Assembly: GCF_026210795.1 (NCBI RefSeq)
Contig: NC_089440.1
Location: 806,001-870,000 of the forward strand
DNA length: 64,000 nt
Source of the DNA: Rhizophagus irregularis
Taxonomy: Eukaryota; Glomeromycota; Glomeromycetes; Glomerales; Glomeraceae
Direction: 5' to 3'
Part shown: positions 35,055 through 47,500 of the stretch, in pieces
Layout: every line of letters begins with the position of its first letter
Numbering within the stretch: position 1 is the stretch's first letter
Made by a program: the position numbers and the translations under genes
The notes under the pieces: model-generated
Database searches by the model: none
Told to the model about the DNA's origin: nothing
Seen by the model: only the letters and a program-made list of their open reading frames with translations

Positions 35055-36165
35055 GATCAACATGAAGCTCACGATCGGGGAAAATATCAAAATAAATGGA
35101 AGAAATTACTGAAGAAACTGTTGAACAACGTGAGACACGGCTTAGTAGAGAATGTGAATGAATGTGTAGAAAAAGTGTAAAAATCATTTTAGGAAGTATA
35201 GATGAGTATAGCAATCATCAGGAACCAAGATATTATTGGACAGAAGATTTCTGTAAAGAGATTGATAAATTAGTGTCTTATTTGTAATGAGCAATTCCCA
35301 TTAATTGATATTGTACAAAAATGTGTCGTAGCTGATATCATGGTCATAATAAGGTATTAAAGAAACTTTCTTCAGAAAACTATATGGATCTGAGAGATAT
35401 ACCTGAAGAATTACAAGGACTTACTGAGATAGAGGTTGCACAGATTTCACAATCGTCTCAGTAGTAGGGTCAATATGCATACCGTGGTAATGTTATAGAT
35501 ATACCTAGAATTTACAATACGACTCACTAGATATACTTCATACATCATTGAATATTCTTATTGTTCGTCTTCCCCAGCAGCTTGAAGAGACAACAGATGA
35601 AGTCTTTGATAATGATAATAAAGAAGCTGAAAATATAGACACAATTTTGTTCCTATACCGCTTCTGTCTTCTAATAAAGAAACTGCTATCACTAATACTG
35701 ACATTAATTGAATGCAAGCTAATAATACTCCTATAATGTGGCCAAGCATGGATGTCCTATTAATAAATTTCTGACTCCAGGATACGCCTTTCCGACTTTA
35801 TGCCCAACCGGAAATGCTGATCTTTGATTTGAACATATTAGAGATGCTGTATTAAACCAGCTGAATACTTTACAAAAGAAATCATAAAAGATACATTTAT
35901 TAGGAATAATAATGTGAAACCAGAGCTTATCACAGCCAGAAATGATCCTTATATCAACTCTCATGATCAAGTTCAACTTTAAGGATAGCACACAAATGTT
36001 GACTTAAAAATTAAAACCGATCTCAACATTAGTACTGCTCTACAATGTATTGTTAAATATCGCAAGCAAGTAAAGCAGAAACAAGATCGGCAGCTTTCTC
36101 AGAAATATCGAAGCGAATTCTTAATAATAGTAGTTCTGATAATTCATCACTTGGGATATTTCAAA
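35055..36165 (+). pseudogene. Helitron-like element relic (DUF6570/Helitron N-terminal region)
   Basis: Decayed in all frames, but many collinear motifs survive: EEITEETVEQRETRLSRE at 35100, PEELQGLTEIE near 35405, QYAYRGNVI near 35470, ILIVRLPQ near 35550, PLINKFLTPGY and AFPTLCPTGNADL near 35755-35825, and VDLKIKTDLNISTALQCIV near 36000. In fungal Helitrons this order (short Arg-rich leader, DUF6570 region, Helitron-like N domain before the Rep/helicase) is usual. The Rep tyrosine and helicase parts are absent or unrecognisable. Many stops and shifts; not functional. Confidence 0.75.
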
Positions 36166-36177
36166 AGCTAAAAATTC

Positions 36178-36410
36178 TGTTAAATCCAATAACTTTCAGA
36201 TTAAAGTAACTTTATTTAAAATATAGTATCTTATAGTCATTATTTAAATTTATTCAAATAGACATTAATTGAATATCAAAAATCTTTACTTATGAGAAGA
36301 ATATTTCACGAAAAAAATGCGATAATGAAGAGGAAGCTATTAAAACTACAGGTTAAGAACGAAAGTGATTAAGGTGATTTATAAAATTTATGAGTGTTTA
36401 GTGTTATAGT
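36178..36410. repeat. Inverted dispersed copy of 4240-4512
   Basis: Read in inverse, this block matches 4240-4512 (AATCCAATAACTTTCAGATT and following). It lacks one hairpin arm and the spacer present at 4.4 kb. Confidence 0.75.
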
Positions 36411-36415
36411 GTTAT

Positions 36416-37460
36416 AAAAATATCATTCCAGTTATTCTAGTGTCAATTTTAATCCCACGTTGACAGAAATAATTCGAGAAAGCCAAAATTTCAATTGATT
36501 ATTAAAATCGAGACTTAATTATAACGGCAATCAAAAATCATCCAAGCATTAATCATTATTAATAATAATTATTAATAAACAAAAAATTCAACAAAATATA
36601 TAATAATAATAATAAAAAATCTATTTAACAATAAGAAAAAAATCATAAAATCAAAACGAATGATAAAAAAAAACCCGAAAATAAAAATTATTTTCAATAA
36701 AAAAACAAACTAATTGAAAAAAATTTTATTTTTCAGTTTAAACCAAAAAAAAAAAATAGATGAATGGGTCTGGTACAAAATCCCGAATGTCAAAATCCCG
36801 AAAATCCCGAACCGGGCAGCATTATGCTTAATGTTGGCCAATATTTCGGGATTTCGTACCATTCGGGATTTTGACATTCGGGATTTTGTACGGATCCCAA
36901 GATGAATACATATATATCTTTCGGTATTGAAAAACCAAACAAATTGATTAAAAAATATTTTTCGGAAATAAAAAAAAAATTTTCGGTATTGAAATAAAAA
37001 AGATGAAAAGAAAAAAATAAATTTTTTTTGAAAAAAAGAACCGAAAGAATAAAAAAAATAGGAAAAAATGAAAAAAATAAAAAAAAGGTAACCAGCAAAT
37101 ACGATCTGCTGCGGCTGATCGTATCATCCGAAGATTAAAACTTTTTTCGTTAGTCAATATACTGTATATGTACATCATATATATTATATACACGTAATTA
37201 TTTCAACACAATCATTTTTACATAATTAAAAATTTCCGATAAAATTAATTAACCAAGATTGGATTAGCCACAAAAATCTGCATATGATCATGATATTTTA
37301 ATATTTTATCTATAATAAATACGGAATAGATTGGGCGCAATCATTCATACGAGAGGGTAATCTAAACATCACCGAATTTTTTTATTTTAGTTATGTAGAT
37401 TGTTCATCATAAACTAATTCTTTTAAACAGTTTTTCCTTAAATTTTCTTGTTATAAAAAT
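36416..37460. other. Duplicated 5' flank of gene 4
   Basis: Directly homologous to 4950-5860, the flank of the dead BTB copy. It shares TCATTCCAGTTATTCTAGTG, ATACGATCTGCTGCGGCTGA, and the last 200 bases before the BTB start. Contains one MITE (next entry). Confidence 0.7.
36765..36899. mobile_element. 135-bp MITE with 7-8 bp target duplication
   Basis: The inverted ends share ACAAAATCCCGAATGTCAAA and more (about 37 bp, imperfect at the tips TGGGTCTGG and TGGGATCCG). Flanked by direct AGATGAA(T) at 36758 and 36900. Absent from the paralogous flank at 5.3 kb. The duplication length suggests hAT. Confidence 0.75.
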
Positions 37461-38942
37461 ATGTCTCTTGAATATTTTCAAGATCTTTCTAATGACTTGG
37501 AAAAGTTACTTACAACTGAAAAGGGATATGATGTCATTATCTACGTTGGAGAAAATGAAAATATAAAAGAATTTCATGCTCATTCGAATATTTTATGTAC
37601 AAGGTCGCAGTATTTTTGTACAGCGTTCTCCAATAAAAAAGATGGAAAATTTATTTTTGAAAAATCAAATATTTCTCCTCAAATATTTAAAATTATTTTA
37701 AGGTAACGTAAAATTATGAAAATTTAATGTTTAACGTTTAATGTTATATAATTTACATATATTTTTTAATTAACTAGATTTATTTATTGTGGAAAAATTG
37801 ATTTAACAAAATTGTTGGGCCCCGAAGTATTAGATCTTTTGATGGCATTAGATGAACTTAACTTCAATTCGTTAATCCCTCATGTTCAAAAATACTTGAT
37901 TAATCATCAAGATAAATTTTTGAAACAAAATCCTATTGAAATTCTTGAAACAGTTTATCAACATGAATCATTCACAGATTTATGGAATTATTGTCTTGAG
38001 AAGATTTGTGAAGAACCCGAAATTTTATTTAATTCTGATAATTTTATCAATTTAAAAGCTCCTTTATTAAAATTGATTCTAAAGCGAGATGACTTGGTTT
38101 TAGATGAAATTGAAATTTGGAATAATCTATTAAAATGGGGTATTGCAAAGAATCCTTCTATTTCACTAGACATCACAAAATGGAGCAATGAGGATATTAC
38201 AATTATTGAGAGGTCTCTTCATGGATTTATTCCATTAATAAGATTTTATCATATTTCGTCTGATGATTTTCTTGATAAAATATATCCTTTAAAAGAATTA
38301 CTACCAAAAGATTTAGCTGATGATTTGGTGAAATTTAATATTGCACGAAATAGGAAACCAAATATTGATGAAATTCAACCTCCTAGAAGCATAAAGCCTA
38401 TTTATGATTCAATTTTAATTAGAAATCGTCATTTTGCTGTTTTCGCTAGTTGGATCAATAAGAAAGAAAATTTACATTATAATAATGTGAGGAATATTCC
38501 TTATAAATTCAATCTACTTTATCGTGCTAGTAGAGATGGTAATACACCTGCAGTATTTCATGCTAAATGTGATAATAAAGGAGCTACTATTGTTGTTGCG
38601 AAAATTGAAAATTCAGAACAAATAGTTGGGGGATATAATCCACTTTATTGGAATTCAAGTAATTGTAATATGTCCATAATTGATAGTTTTATATATTTTT
38701 TTGCAGATAAAAATAACTATGAAACTGCAAAAGTAAGTTATAGTAATGGTAATGAGTATTCTATAAGAAATTACTCTGGATATGGACCAATGTTTGGTGG
38801 TGGTAACGATTTAATTTATAGCAGCGATGGTATGTGGTATTGTAATAGAGGTATTTATAGTTCTTATCATAAAATCGATGGTATGCCAACAGGAGGATTT
38901 AATGTAAATGATTACGAAGTTTTTCAAGTAATCGAAAAATAA
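37461..38942 (+). CDS. BTB-BACK-TLDc protein (gene 4), two exons, 468 aa
   Basis: Exon 1 is 37461-37702 and exon 2 is 37778-38942. The 75-bp intron is GTAACG...AACTAG, phase 2. BTB begins MSLEYFQDLSNDLEKLLTTE. Compared with the sister genes, a 12-bp in-frame deletion removes E-W-A-N (CTAATGAATGGGCCAATAAA became CCAATAAA), so the BTB loop is four residues shorter. BACK contains FLKQNPIEILETVYQHESF. TLDc contains YRASRDGNTPAVFHAKCD, DSFIYFFADKNNYE and FGGGNDLIYSS. No defect otherwise seen. Its 5' flank is shared with the broken copy at 5.9 kb. Predicted role as for gene 2. Confidence 0.9.
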
Positions 38943-39576
38943 TATTTTCTTGAACATCATACTTAAGTATAAAAAATAAAAAATATTTCATAAAGAGCGA
39001 AATATTTGATAAATGTACAAATTTAAGAAAGTTTGTTAAAATATTGTTGACATAATTTCATGATTGATATTGTGATCTAGAATTAGAATACAAAAGTGAA
39101 AATTAAGAAATTTAATTCTTGTCACCTTTTTTTATATTAGTTGGAACATTATAATGTTTGCATATTTTAATGAGCGTTTAGTCAATTGAAGGTTTTAAAA
39201 TACTTTGCTATACAACTTATAAATTTCATTTTATGATATTTAACTATTAATAAATTTACATTTCTTAGTTGCTTCAATTTGCGGAAATTCTCCATCCGTT
39301 TCAATTTTATCCGTAGGAATCTGATGGATTATTATGTTTGGAAGATATCGGATATCGGATTAATTGATTAACTAGAATATAGTCACATGGCTGTTCGTTA
39401 TAGAAGATATAATAATATTATATGGCTAATATATAGAGGCTGATTAAGTTCGTTCGGATTCGTTATATAGTGTTTTATTATAAAAGTTTGTTATATCCAG
39501 TGAAATTATTTATAAAAAATCAGTTCCGGAAATTCCGGTTCAGTATAGCGAGATTTCGGTTCTTTATAACCAGTGG
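38943..39576. other. 3' flank of gene 4
   Basis: No gene. The first 350 bases are related to the 3' flanks of genes 3 and 5 (GATATTGTGATCTAG is shared). Confidence 0.5.
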
Positions 39577-39822
39577 CGACTGTAACTTTCTAGGGCCTTG
39601 TAATTATGTTAAATCAATCATTATTAGTATAGTTCCTTAAAATACTAATATTAAGGTTTTTTTTAACAGTAAATCTTCCATCCTTTTTATTTGCCCATTT
39701 ATTAGAGAGGGAAGTACAAAAATATTGCGTTCTAGCACATAAAATACCCGAATGTGATGAAATTCTTTCATATTTTCACCCCAGCGTAGATAATAACTAA
39801 AGTAATTTTTCAAAATAGTCAA
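39577..39822 (-). pseudogene. Antisense BTB gene fragment
   Basis: The minus strand holds relics of BTB exon 1: DYFEKLL, then VIIYAG, KEFHHIR-like (HAH lost), and NGQIKRM/WANKKDG-like. It is followed, without the usual intron length, by GATTGATTTAACATAATTAC and GGCCCTAGAAAG, equal to the start of exon 2 (IDLTKL-QGPEVLK). Stops and shifts are frequent. It lies opposite to gene 4, 0.65 kb behind it, and extends the count of BTB copies to at least seven loci. Confidence 0.7.
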
Positions 39823-40079
39823 GTACTACTACTTGATAGTATTCATGAGACAATTGTGACATATTTTTATAATATAGTTTTCGAGAAAATGTTGGAAGTA
39901 TCTATATAATAATTTGGATTTTTGTACGACCGTGATTAAATTAAAATTATCATGCTTAACTAGAGTAACTTGGTAATTGTTAGTGAGTTATAATCATTAT
40001 ACTGTCAGATTGACTCGAAAATTTTGGGTCGGGTCATCAAACGTTTTTATAATTAAATATAAAAAAAAATGATTTTTTT

Positions 40080-40325
40080 TTATTAAAAACGTCAGAATTG
40101 ACGTTTTTATGATTAAAAAATCATTTTTACGTTAGATTTGATTAAAAATCAAAAAAATTGATTTTTTTGGTTAAAAACGTAAGACTTGGCGTTTTTGTAA
40201 TTAATAATCAAAAAAAAAATGATTTTATTAATTAAAAACGTCAGACTTGACGTTTTTGTAATTAAAAAATCAAAAACTGAATTTTTTTAGTTAAAAAACG
40301 TCAGACTTGACGTTTCTGTGGTTAA
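40080..40325 (+). repeat. Palindromic array AAACGTCAGACTTGACGTTT
   Basis: About four copies, spaced 60-90 bp, of a 20-base near-palindrome, separated by AAAAATCAAAAA-type A/T blocks that are themselves inverted. Confidence 0.75.
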
Positions 40326-40344
40326 AAATTAGAGTTCTGAACAG

Positions 40345-40475
40345 GTTGTCCAAATTCAGGTAACCTGACAGGTTGACCTGAATTTATCAGGTCAGGTTTA
40401 GCAATTTCGATTTGGCATCAGTTCAGGTTGTAACATCAGTAAAATCTGAATGACCTGTTGACCTGAAACTAACAA
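40345..40475. repeat. Left CAGGTCAGGT-type arm
   Basis: Repeated CCTGA and TCAGGT motifs (GACAGGTTGACCTGAA, TATCAGGTCAGG). Corresponds to the set at 41755-41925. The two sets bracket the 92-bp and 80-bp arrays. Confidence 0.65.
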
Positions 40476-40569
40476 TACTATTATTTTATAATAATATATT
40501 AAAAAAAACATTGGGAAAATGATTTTTCTATAAGATTATATTAGAAAAAAACGTTTTTAAAATTATTTT

Positions 40570-41075
40570 TAAATTAAAACTAATACTAAATTAGCTAAAT
40601 TAGAATTAAGCAGTATTAAGAAAAATTCGCGAGAATTTCCCTTGATACTGCTTAATTTTTTAAATTAAAACCTAATACTAAATTAGCTAAATTAGAATTA
40701 AGCAGTATTAAGAAAAATTCGCGAGAATTTCTCTTGATACTGCTTAATTTTTTAAATTAAAACCTAATACTAAATTAGCTAAATTAGAATTAAGCAGTAT
40801 TAAGAAAAATTCGTGAGTATTTTCCTTGATAATGCTTAATTTTTTAAATTAAATCTAATACTAAATTAGCTAAATTAGAATTAAGCAGTATTAAGAAAAA
40901 TTCATGAGAATTTCCCTTAATACTGCCTAATTTTTTAGGTTAAAACCTAATACTAAATTAGCTAAATTATAATTTAAGCAGTATTAAGAAAAATTTGCGA
41001 GAATTCTCCTTGATACTGCTTAATTTTTTAAATTAAAACCTAATACTAAATTAGCTAATTAGAATTAAGCTATTA
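40570..41075 (+). repeat. 92-bp satellite, six copies, each a palindrome
   Basis: ACTAAATTAGCTAAATTA starts at 40585, 40677, 40769, 40860 and 40952, and in slightly shorter form at 41045 (periods 92, 92, 91, 92, 93). Each of the first five units contains AAGCAGTATTAAG and its inverse CTTGATACTGCTT around a centre AATTCGCGAGAATT that is itself palindromic. Copies differ at few positions. Confidence 0.9.
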
Positions 41076-41194
41076 GGTTGTAACATAGATTTTTTCGAAT
41101 GTCATGATTTTATTGAAATGAACAAGTTCAAAATAAATCATATTTCATATGCTTTACATTTTATAGTCCTAACTCCCCTTTAAACAGAACTCTT

Positions 41195-41745
41195 GTTTTA
41201 TTGAAAAATATTGCGAAGACGTTTTTTCTATAGAAAAAAACATTTTGCAATGTTTTTTTTTTGATATTTTATTGAAAAACGTTGCAAAATATTTTTTCCT
41301 AATATAATGATATAGAAAAAAACGTTTTCACAACGTTTTCCAATAAAATATCAAGAAAAATGTTGCGAAATGTTTTTTCCTAATATAATGTTATAGAAAA
41401 AATGTTTCGCAACATTTTTCTTGATATTTTATTGGAAAACGTTGTGAAAACGTTATTTCTATATCATTATATTAGGAAAAAATGTTTGCAACATTTTTCT
41501 TGATATTTTATTGCGAAATCAATTTTTCTATAAGATTATATTAGGAAAAAATGTTTTGCAACGTTTTTCTTGATATTTTATTGAAAAACGTTGCGAAAAC
41601 GTTTTTTCTATAACATTATATTAGGAAAAAATGTTTCGCAACATTTTTTTTGATATTTTATTGAAAAACGTTGTGAAAACATTTTTTATATAACATTATA
41701 TTAGAAAAAAACATTGCGCAATGTTTTTTTTCAATAATTTAATAA
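41195..41745. repeat. About 80-bp array with AACGTTGCGAAAACGTT
   Basis: Units of TATTTTATTGAAAAACGTTG, AAAACGTTTTTTCTATA and ATTATATTAGGAAAAA recur. Anchor ATTATATTAG lies at 41466, 41535, 41615 and 41695. Orientation flips in the first part of the array (near 41400), which makes the whole block an inverted repeat. Confidence 0.7.
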
Positions 41746-41754
41746 AAATCATTT

Positions 41755-41925
41755 GGGTTAACCTGAAATTTTTTAGGTTTCAGGTCAGGTCAGGTCAAAC
41801 AGATAATCTGATATAACCTGACCTGACCTGACCTGACCCGTTTGACCTGAAAGTATTCGGGTCATTTCAGGTAACCCGTTTTGACCTGAAAATATTCGGG
41901 TCATTTCAGGTGACCGGGTAACCTG
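41755..41925. repeat. Right CAGGTCAGGT-type arm
   Basis: TTCAGGTCAGGTCAGGTCAA, then ACCTGACCTGACCTGACC, which are inverse to each other, followed by repeated ATTCGGGTCATTTCAGGT. Such subterminal repeats are common in non-autonomous hAT elements; the assignment is tentative. Confidence 0.65.
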
Positions 41926-42019
41926 ATTTATAAAAAAAAGAAAAAACGTTGAGAAACGTTCTTTTTAAATTAATTGTATATTAAAAAACGTTTTTGCAAC
42001 GTTTTTTTTATTTAATAAA

Positions 42020-44030
42020 ATGCTAAAAAATGCCGTTTTGGCATTTTTCCATCAAATAATATGAAAAAATGCCATTTTGGCGATTTTTTCATAAAAGAAG
42101 TGGAAAAAAATGCCGTTTTGGCATTTTTCCATAAGATAATATGAAAAAAGCCGATTTGGTGATTTTTTTCATAAAAGAAGTGAAAAAAAAATGCCGTTTT
42201 GGTATTTTTTCATTAAATATTAATATGAAAAAAATGCTGTTTTGGCGATTTTTTTCATAAAAGAAGTGAAAAAAAATGTCATTTTGGCGATTTTTTTCAT
42301 AAAAGAAGTAAAAAAAAATGCCGTTTTGGCATTTTTACATAAAATAATATGAAAAAACGCCGTTTTGGCGATTTTTTTCATAAAAGAAGTGAAAAAAAAT
42401 GCCAAAACGGCATTTTTTCATTAAATAATATGAAAAAAATGCCGTTTTGGCGATTTTTTTCATAAAAGAAGTGAAAAAAAATGCCAAAACGGCATTTTTC
42501 CATTAAATAATATGGAAAAATGCCGTTTTGGCGATTTTTTTCATAAAAGAAGTGAAAAAAAATGCCAAAACGGCATTTTTCCATAAGATAATATGAAAAA
42601 AGCCGCTTTGGCGATTTTTTTCATAAAAGAAGTGAAAAAAAAATCCCGTTTTGGCATTTTTACATAAAATAATATGAAAAAACGCCGTTTTGGCGATTTT
42701 TTTCATAAAAGAAGTGAAAAAAAATGCTAAAACGGCATTTTTCCATAAGATAATATGAAAAAATTGCCGCTTTGGCGATTTTTTTCATAAAAGAAATGAA
42801 AAAAAATGCCGTTTTGGCATTTTTCCATAAGATAATATGAAAAAAGCCGCTTTGGCGATTTTTTTCATAAAAGAAGTGAAAAAAAATGCCGTTTCGGCAT
42901 TTTTCCATTAAATAAAATGAAAAAACGCCGTTTTGGCGATTTTTTTCATAAAAGAAGTGAAAAAAAATGCTAAAACGGCATTTTTCCATAAGATAATATG
43001 AAAAAATTGCCGCTTTGGCGATTTTTTTCATAAAAGAAATGAAAAAAAATGCCGTTTTGGCATTTTTCCATAAGATAATATGAACAAAGCCGCTTTGGCG
43101 ATTTTTTTCATAAAAGAAGTGAAAAAAAATGCCGTTTCGGCATTTTTCCATTAAATAAAATGAAAAAACGCCGTTTTGGCGATTTTTTTCATAAAAGAAG
43201 TGAAAAAAAATGCTAAAACGGCATTTTTCCATAAGATAATATGAAAAAATTGCCGCTTTGGCGATTTTTTTCATAAAAGAAATGAAAAAAAATGCCGTTT
43301 TGGCATTTTTCCATAAGATAATATGAAAAAAGCCGCTTTGGCGATTTTTTTCATAAAAGAAGTGAAAAAAAATGCCGTTTCGGCATTTTTCCATTAAATA
43401 AAATGAAAAAACGCCGTTTTGGCGATTTTTTTCATAAAAGAAGTGAAAAAAAATGCTAAAACGGCATTTTTCCATAAGATAATATGAAAAAATTGCCGCT
43501 TTGGCGATTTTTTTCATAAAAGAAATGAAAAAAAATGCCGTTTTGGCATTTTTCCATAAGATAATATGAAAAAAGCCGCTTTGGCGATTTTTTTCATAAA
43601 AGAAGTGAAAAAAAATGCCGTTTCGGCATTTTTCCATTAAATAAAATGAAAAAACGCCGTTTTGGCGATTTTTTTCATAAAAGAAGTGAAAAAAAATGCC
43701 GTTTCGGCATTTTTCCATTAAATAATATGAAAAACGCCGTTTTGGCGATTTTTTTCATAAAAGAAGTGAAAAAAAATGCCAAAACTGCATTTTTCCATAA
43801 GATAATATGAAAAAATGCCGCTTTGGCGATTTTTTTCATAAAAGAAATGAAAAAAAATGCCGAAACGGCATTTTTCCATTAAATAATATGAAAAAACGCC
43901 GTTTTGGCGATTTTTTTCATAAAAGAAGTGAAAAAAAAATGCCAAAACGACATTTTTCCATTAAATAATATGAAAAAATGCCGTTTTGGCGTTTTTTTTT
44001 TAATAATATTATATGAAAAAATGCTGAAAC
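42020..44030. repeat. 81-bp minisatellite with 243-bp higher-order repeat
   Basis: Units alternate GCCGTTTTGGCGATTTTTTT, CATAAAAGAAGTGAAAAAAA and TGCCAAAACGGCATTTTTCC, so each half is an inverted copy of the other. The variant ATGCTAAAACGG recurs at 42724, 42967, 43210 and 43453, exactly 243 bp apart, which shows a three-unit higher-order repeat of recent origin. Because 81 is a multiple of three, a 352-codon frame stays open on the minus strand (43718-42660). I regard that frame as a by-product, since its residues are low-complexity repeats. Confidence 0.9.
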
Positions 44031-44199
44031 GTTTTTTCTACAATTTTTTTTATTTTTTTGCAATATTTTATGAAATTTTAATGATCAACAAAAAAATGAA
44101 ATTATGCAAATATTGAATGATGCAACAATTTAACAGGGAATTTTAGTGGCACAGGAAGAGTTTTTGCGAAAAGTTGGCATTAGAAGTTTTTTTCATTTT

Positions 44200-44265
44200 C
44201 ATTGTCATTGACATTGACATTGACATTGACATTGACATTGTCACTGACATTGACATTGTCATTGA

Positions 44266-44269
<4 letters not shown>
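44200..44269 (+). repeat. TGACAT hexamer microsatellite, LINE target
   Basis: About ten copies of CATTGA/CATTGT. The last 17 bases (ACATTGTCATTGACATT, 44253-44269) are repeated at 52506-52522 across the retrotransposon. Confidence 0.85.
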
Positions 44270-44306
<37 letters not shown>

Positions 44307-44522
44307 GGTTAACGAAAAATTTATTTATTATAAAAAGAAACATTACAGCACGTGTCATTAGTTTGATAACAGTAATAGAATAAATCTACATAACAATAAT
44401 ACAAAACTAAACATCTAGAATATACTAAAAATTACTATATTCCTGATGAACCAGGATAACTAAACAAAAATAAGAAAAAATTAAAAAAATCAACCCATTT
44501 GGGCGAAAATAAAAGAAAATAT

Positions 44523-47500
44523 TTAAAAAATAAAATAAAATAAAATAAAAGAAAAAATTATTTGAATAGTATACTGATTAACACGAACTATAAAATCCAA
44601 AGGTTCTATATTAAAATATATATTATTCAAAAGCCCTTCTACCTTTTGATAGACTTTATGATTAATATCTTTTTTAACTATATTTTTATCATAACTATAA
44701 TGTTTTTTATCTTCTTTAGTAACACCTAAACTTATTTCTTTATCTTTTTGTAAATCACATCTATCAACCCAAATTTTATGTGTAGAATCAAAAACGAAAT
44801 CTAAAAATTTAACTCCAGTTTCAAATATATGAACTTTAGTCATTTTAATTTCTTGTCGTAAGAAATCAGCTAATAATTTAGGAAATAAGCCTTTAATAAT
44901 ATCCACGAAAGTTAATTTATTATTATTAACTTTAACTTCCCCAAATGATTCGTTTATAAATAAGTCAATTATTTTAGCTTCATCGAAGGTATATATATCG
45001 TATTCTTTGATTTTTTCAATTAAACATATAATCGAATAATATATAATATTTCTCATTCTTTTACGATTTGAATAACAACGCCAAACATGTCCAAAAGTTT
45101 CTTTTTTACGCTCACAGACCGGACATTTCCAATCCTTATATATATCAAAATTAGTCAATTTTCTTTGTTCTACAGTTGGAATTTCTTCAATTAAATTCTT
45201 AATTTTATAACGACGTCGTTTAGTTGTGTGAAAATTAGTTTGTAAAACATTTTCATTTTCCTTTAAGAATTCAAAAGTAATTGCCCATTCTACGCTATCT
45301 ATTGTATATTTTCGATTTCTTCGAAGATTAAAAAATTTTTCTAAATTTAAAATTTCATTATAATATCGTATGAAACGTCTAATCGGTTTTTCGATAATAA
45401 TATTATTCCATGTAAGCATATATTCGATTTTATCGAGTTGAAAAAAATTAAAATTAACCGAATATACCCTATTTCTATCTGAATAACGACCTTTAATTTG
45501 TTGATCTAAAAAATTGTGATATAAATCATCGTCATGTGCTTTGATTTTAGTAATTTTTGGTATAATTATTTCATTTAAGTCTATAAATTGTCGAATTAAT
45601 GCCCAAATATAAATGTTATTTTGTGTTTTTAGTAATTTACGTGTATTATAAATTTCAGTTTTGCATATAATATCATTAAAATAATTAAAAATAAATTCAT
45701 TATCTGTAATTATCTCAACATTACTAATATTATGAACAATAATCAATGCGATTATAAAACTTGTCACTTCTGCTTTACTTGGAGAAATCCAATGTTCAAT
45801 GTTAACGTAAAATTCATCAATTAATTTATGATCTTTATCGTAAAAATGTAAACCAGCTATACCATCAATATTCTCTGTTCCATTATTTATAACAGAACCA
45901 TCTATATATACGAAAATTTGTTCTCCCAATTGTTGGATTAATTTGTAGTTGATGACGTTTAACTTTTCGATCGTTAAGTTCTTATTAAATTTTTCTTTTT
46001 TAACATATTTTTCTATACAATTATGCGTTGATTTTTGCATATTAGATTCAAAAATATTTAATCTAATATCATCTTGTTTAAAAAGCATTGGTTCTATAAT
46101 AAAATTATGTTCATGCCATATATTTGACTCAATATGTGATTGAATAATATCTGGTACTATATATGAATCAGTTTCATGTATTATCATTGCATGTGAATGT
46201 AAATAATTTTCAAGAAAATAAACATCTTCTATTCTCAATTTAACTAAACAATTACTTTGCTTATGTATTCTTTCAAGGGGACCAAGGGTGCTTGTTTCAT
46301 CCAAAAAACATCCTAAACATTTTTTTAAACCCATAAATAAGTCATCTGGATTATTAACCGTTATATAATGTTCCAATACTATATCGTTAGATCCCAAATT
46401 GTAATTTTTACCATAAACTAAAATTATATCGTTATGTAACTTCTTTTTTCCAAAAATAAAACCATTATTTATAGGTTCTGAGTCTAAATTCATTTTAGTT
46501 AAAATTGTTCCTTTTAAATTATGAGCAAAACTAGTGCCTATTTTATTCGTAGCTTCAATAGAAATTCGTCTCTTTATAACTTCATTGTTATCTAAAATAC
46601 AATCTTCTATAATTTTCCAACTTTTTTCAATTAAAGATCTATTTGGACTAAAAAATTTTTTAAATCGTTTTCCCAAAATTTCTTTTAACGTTAATAAATT
46701 TTTTCCATCTAACGTTAAAATTTGATCGGCAAACATAATATTGAGTTTTTTTATTGATCTTAAATTTTTGAAATAAATTTCTTCAGGTAAAATATCTTTA
46801 ATTAAAATATTCCCTCCAATTATTTCCATTTTATCTATCGTATCGTTAATAGCAATGCTAAAATTTTGAGTCTTTAACATTTTGATACACTCTAATATAT
46901 AATGATTTTTTAATTGCGTCGTGAAAATTTTCTTATATCTAATAATATCTTTTTCTTGTAATGAATAAATAGGATTATCGTTTAAAAATAACAATTGTTG
47001 AAGATTATATAAACAAATTTTTGTGATCATTCCCAATTCATTTTTATCATTAATTTGCAAGATAAAATTAGTCGTTTTTGCTTGTAATTGATTATCCTCA
47101 ATATTTTTAACATTAAACATTTCTTTTAAGTGAACTATTGAATTCGGTGTAGTTTTCATAAATTTTAACTTATGTTTAAATAAAATACGAAATTTAGCCA
47201 TAATTTTGTTACATTCATATTCTGATAAAATAATTAGTTGTGCCCTATACTCAATTCTTGGAATGATTAAGACATTAAAGATAAAAGCCATTTGTTTATC
47301 TGTTAATTTTTTTCGTAAGATCATTGAATCGCAGCAATTATTAATTTCATTTTTAATTTGATCAATCACATGATTTCTTCGATTAAAAGCGTTGAACCAC
47401 ACTCCTAGTAATCTAATTGATCCTTTTTTACTAGTAGGTTTAATATTAACTATCGATTTTCCAAAACTCAAAAATAATGATTCTGGGATATATTTTTTTC

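Noticed and set aside
42660-43718. 352-codon frame as a repeat protein
   Set aside because: Unit length 81 is a multiple of three, so the frame stays open by itself. Both strands of each unit are inverted copies, and the residues are low-complexity Phe/Lys/Asn.
42020-44030. CRISPR-like array
   Set aside because: There are no unique spacers between repeats; the whole unit repeats and is palindromic, and the genome is eukaryotic.
44270-44303. T-run as a minus-strand terminator or sequencing artefact
   Set aside because: Its place between the LINE 3' UTR and the target duplication identifies it as the retrotransposon poly(A) tail.
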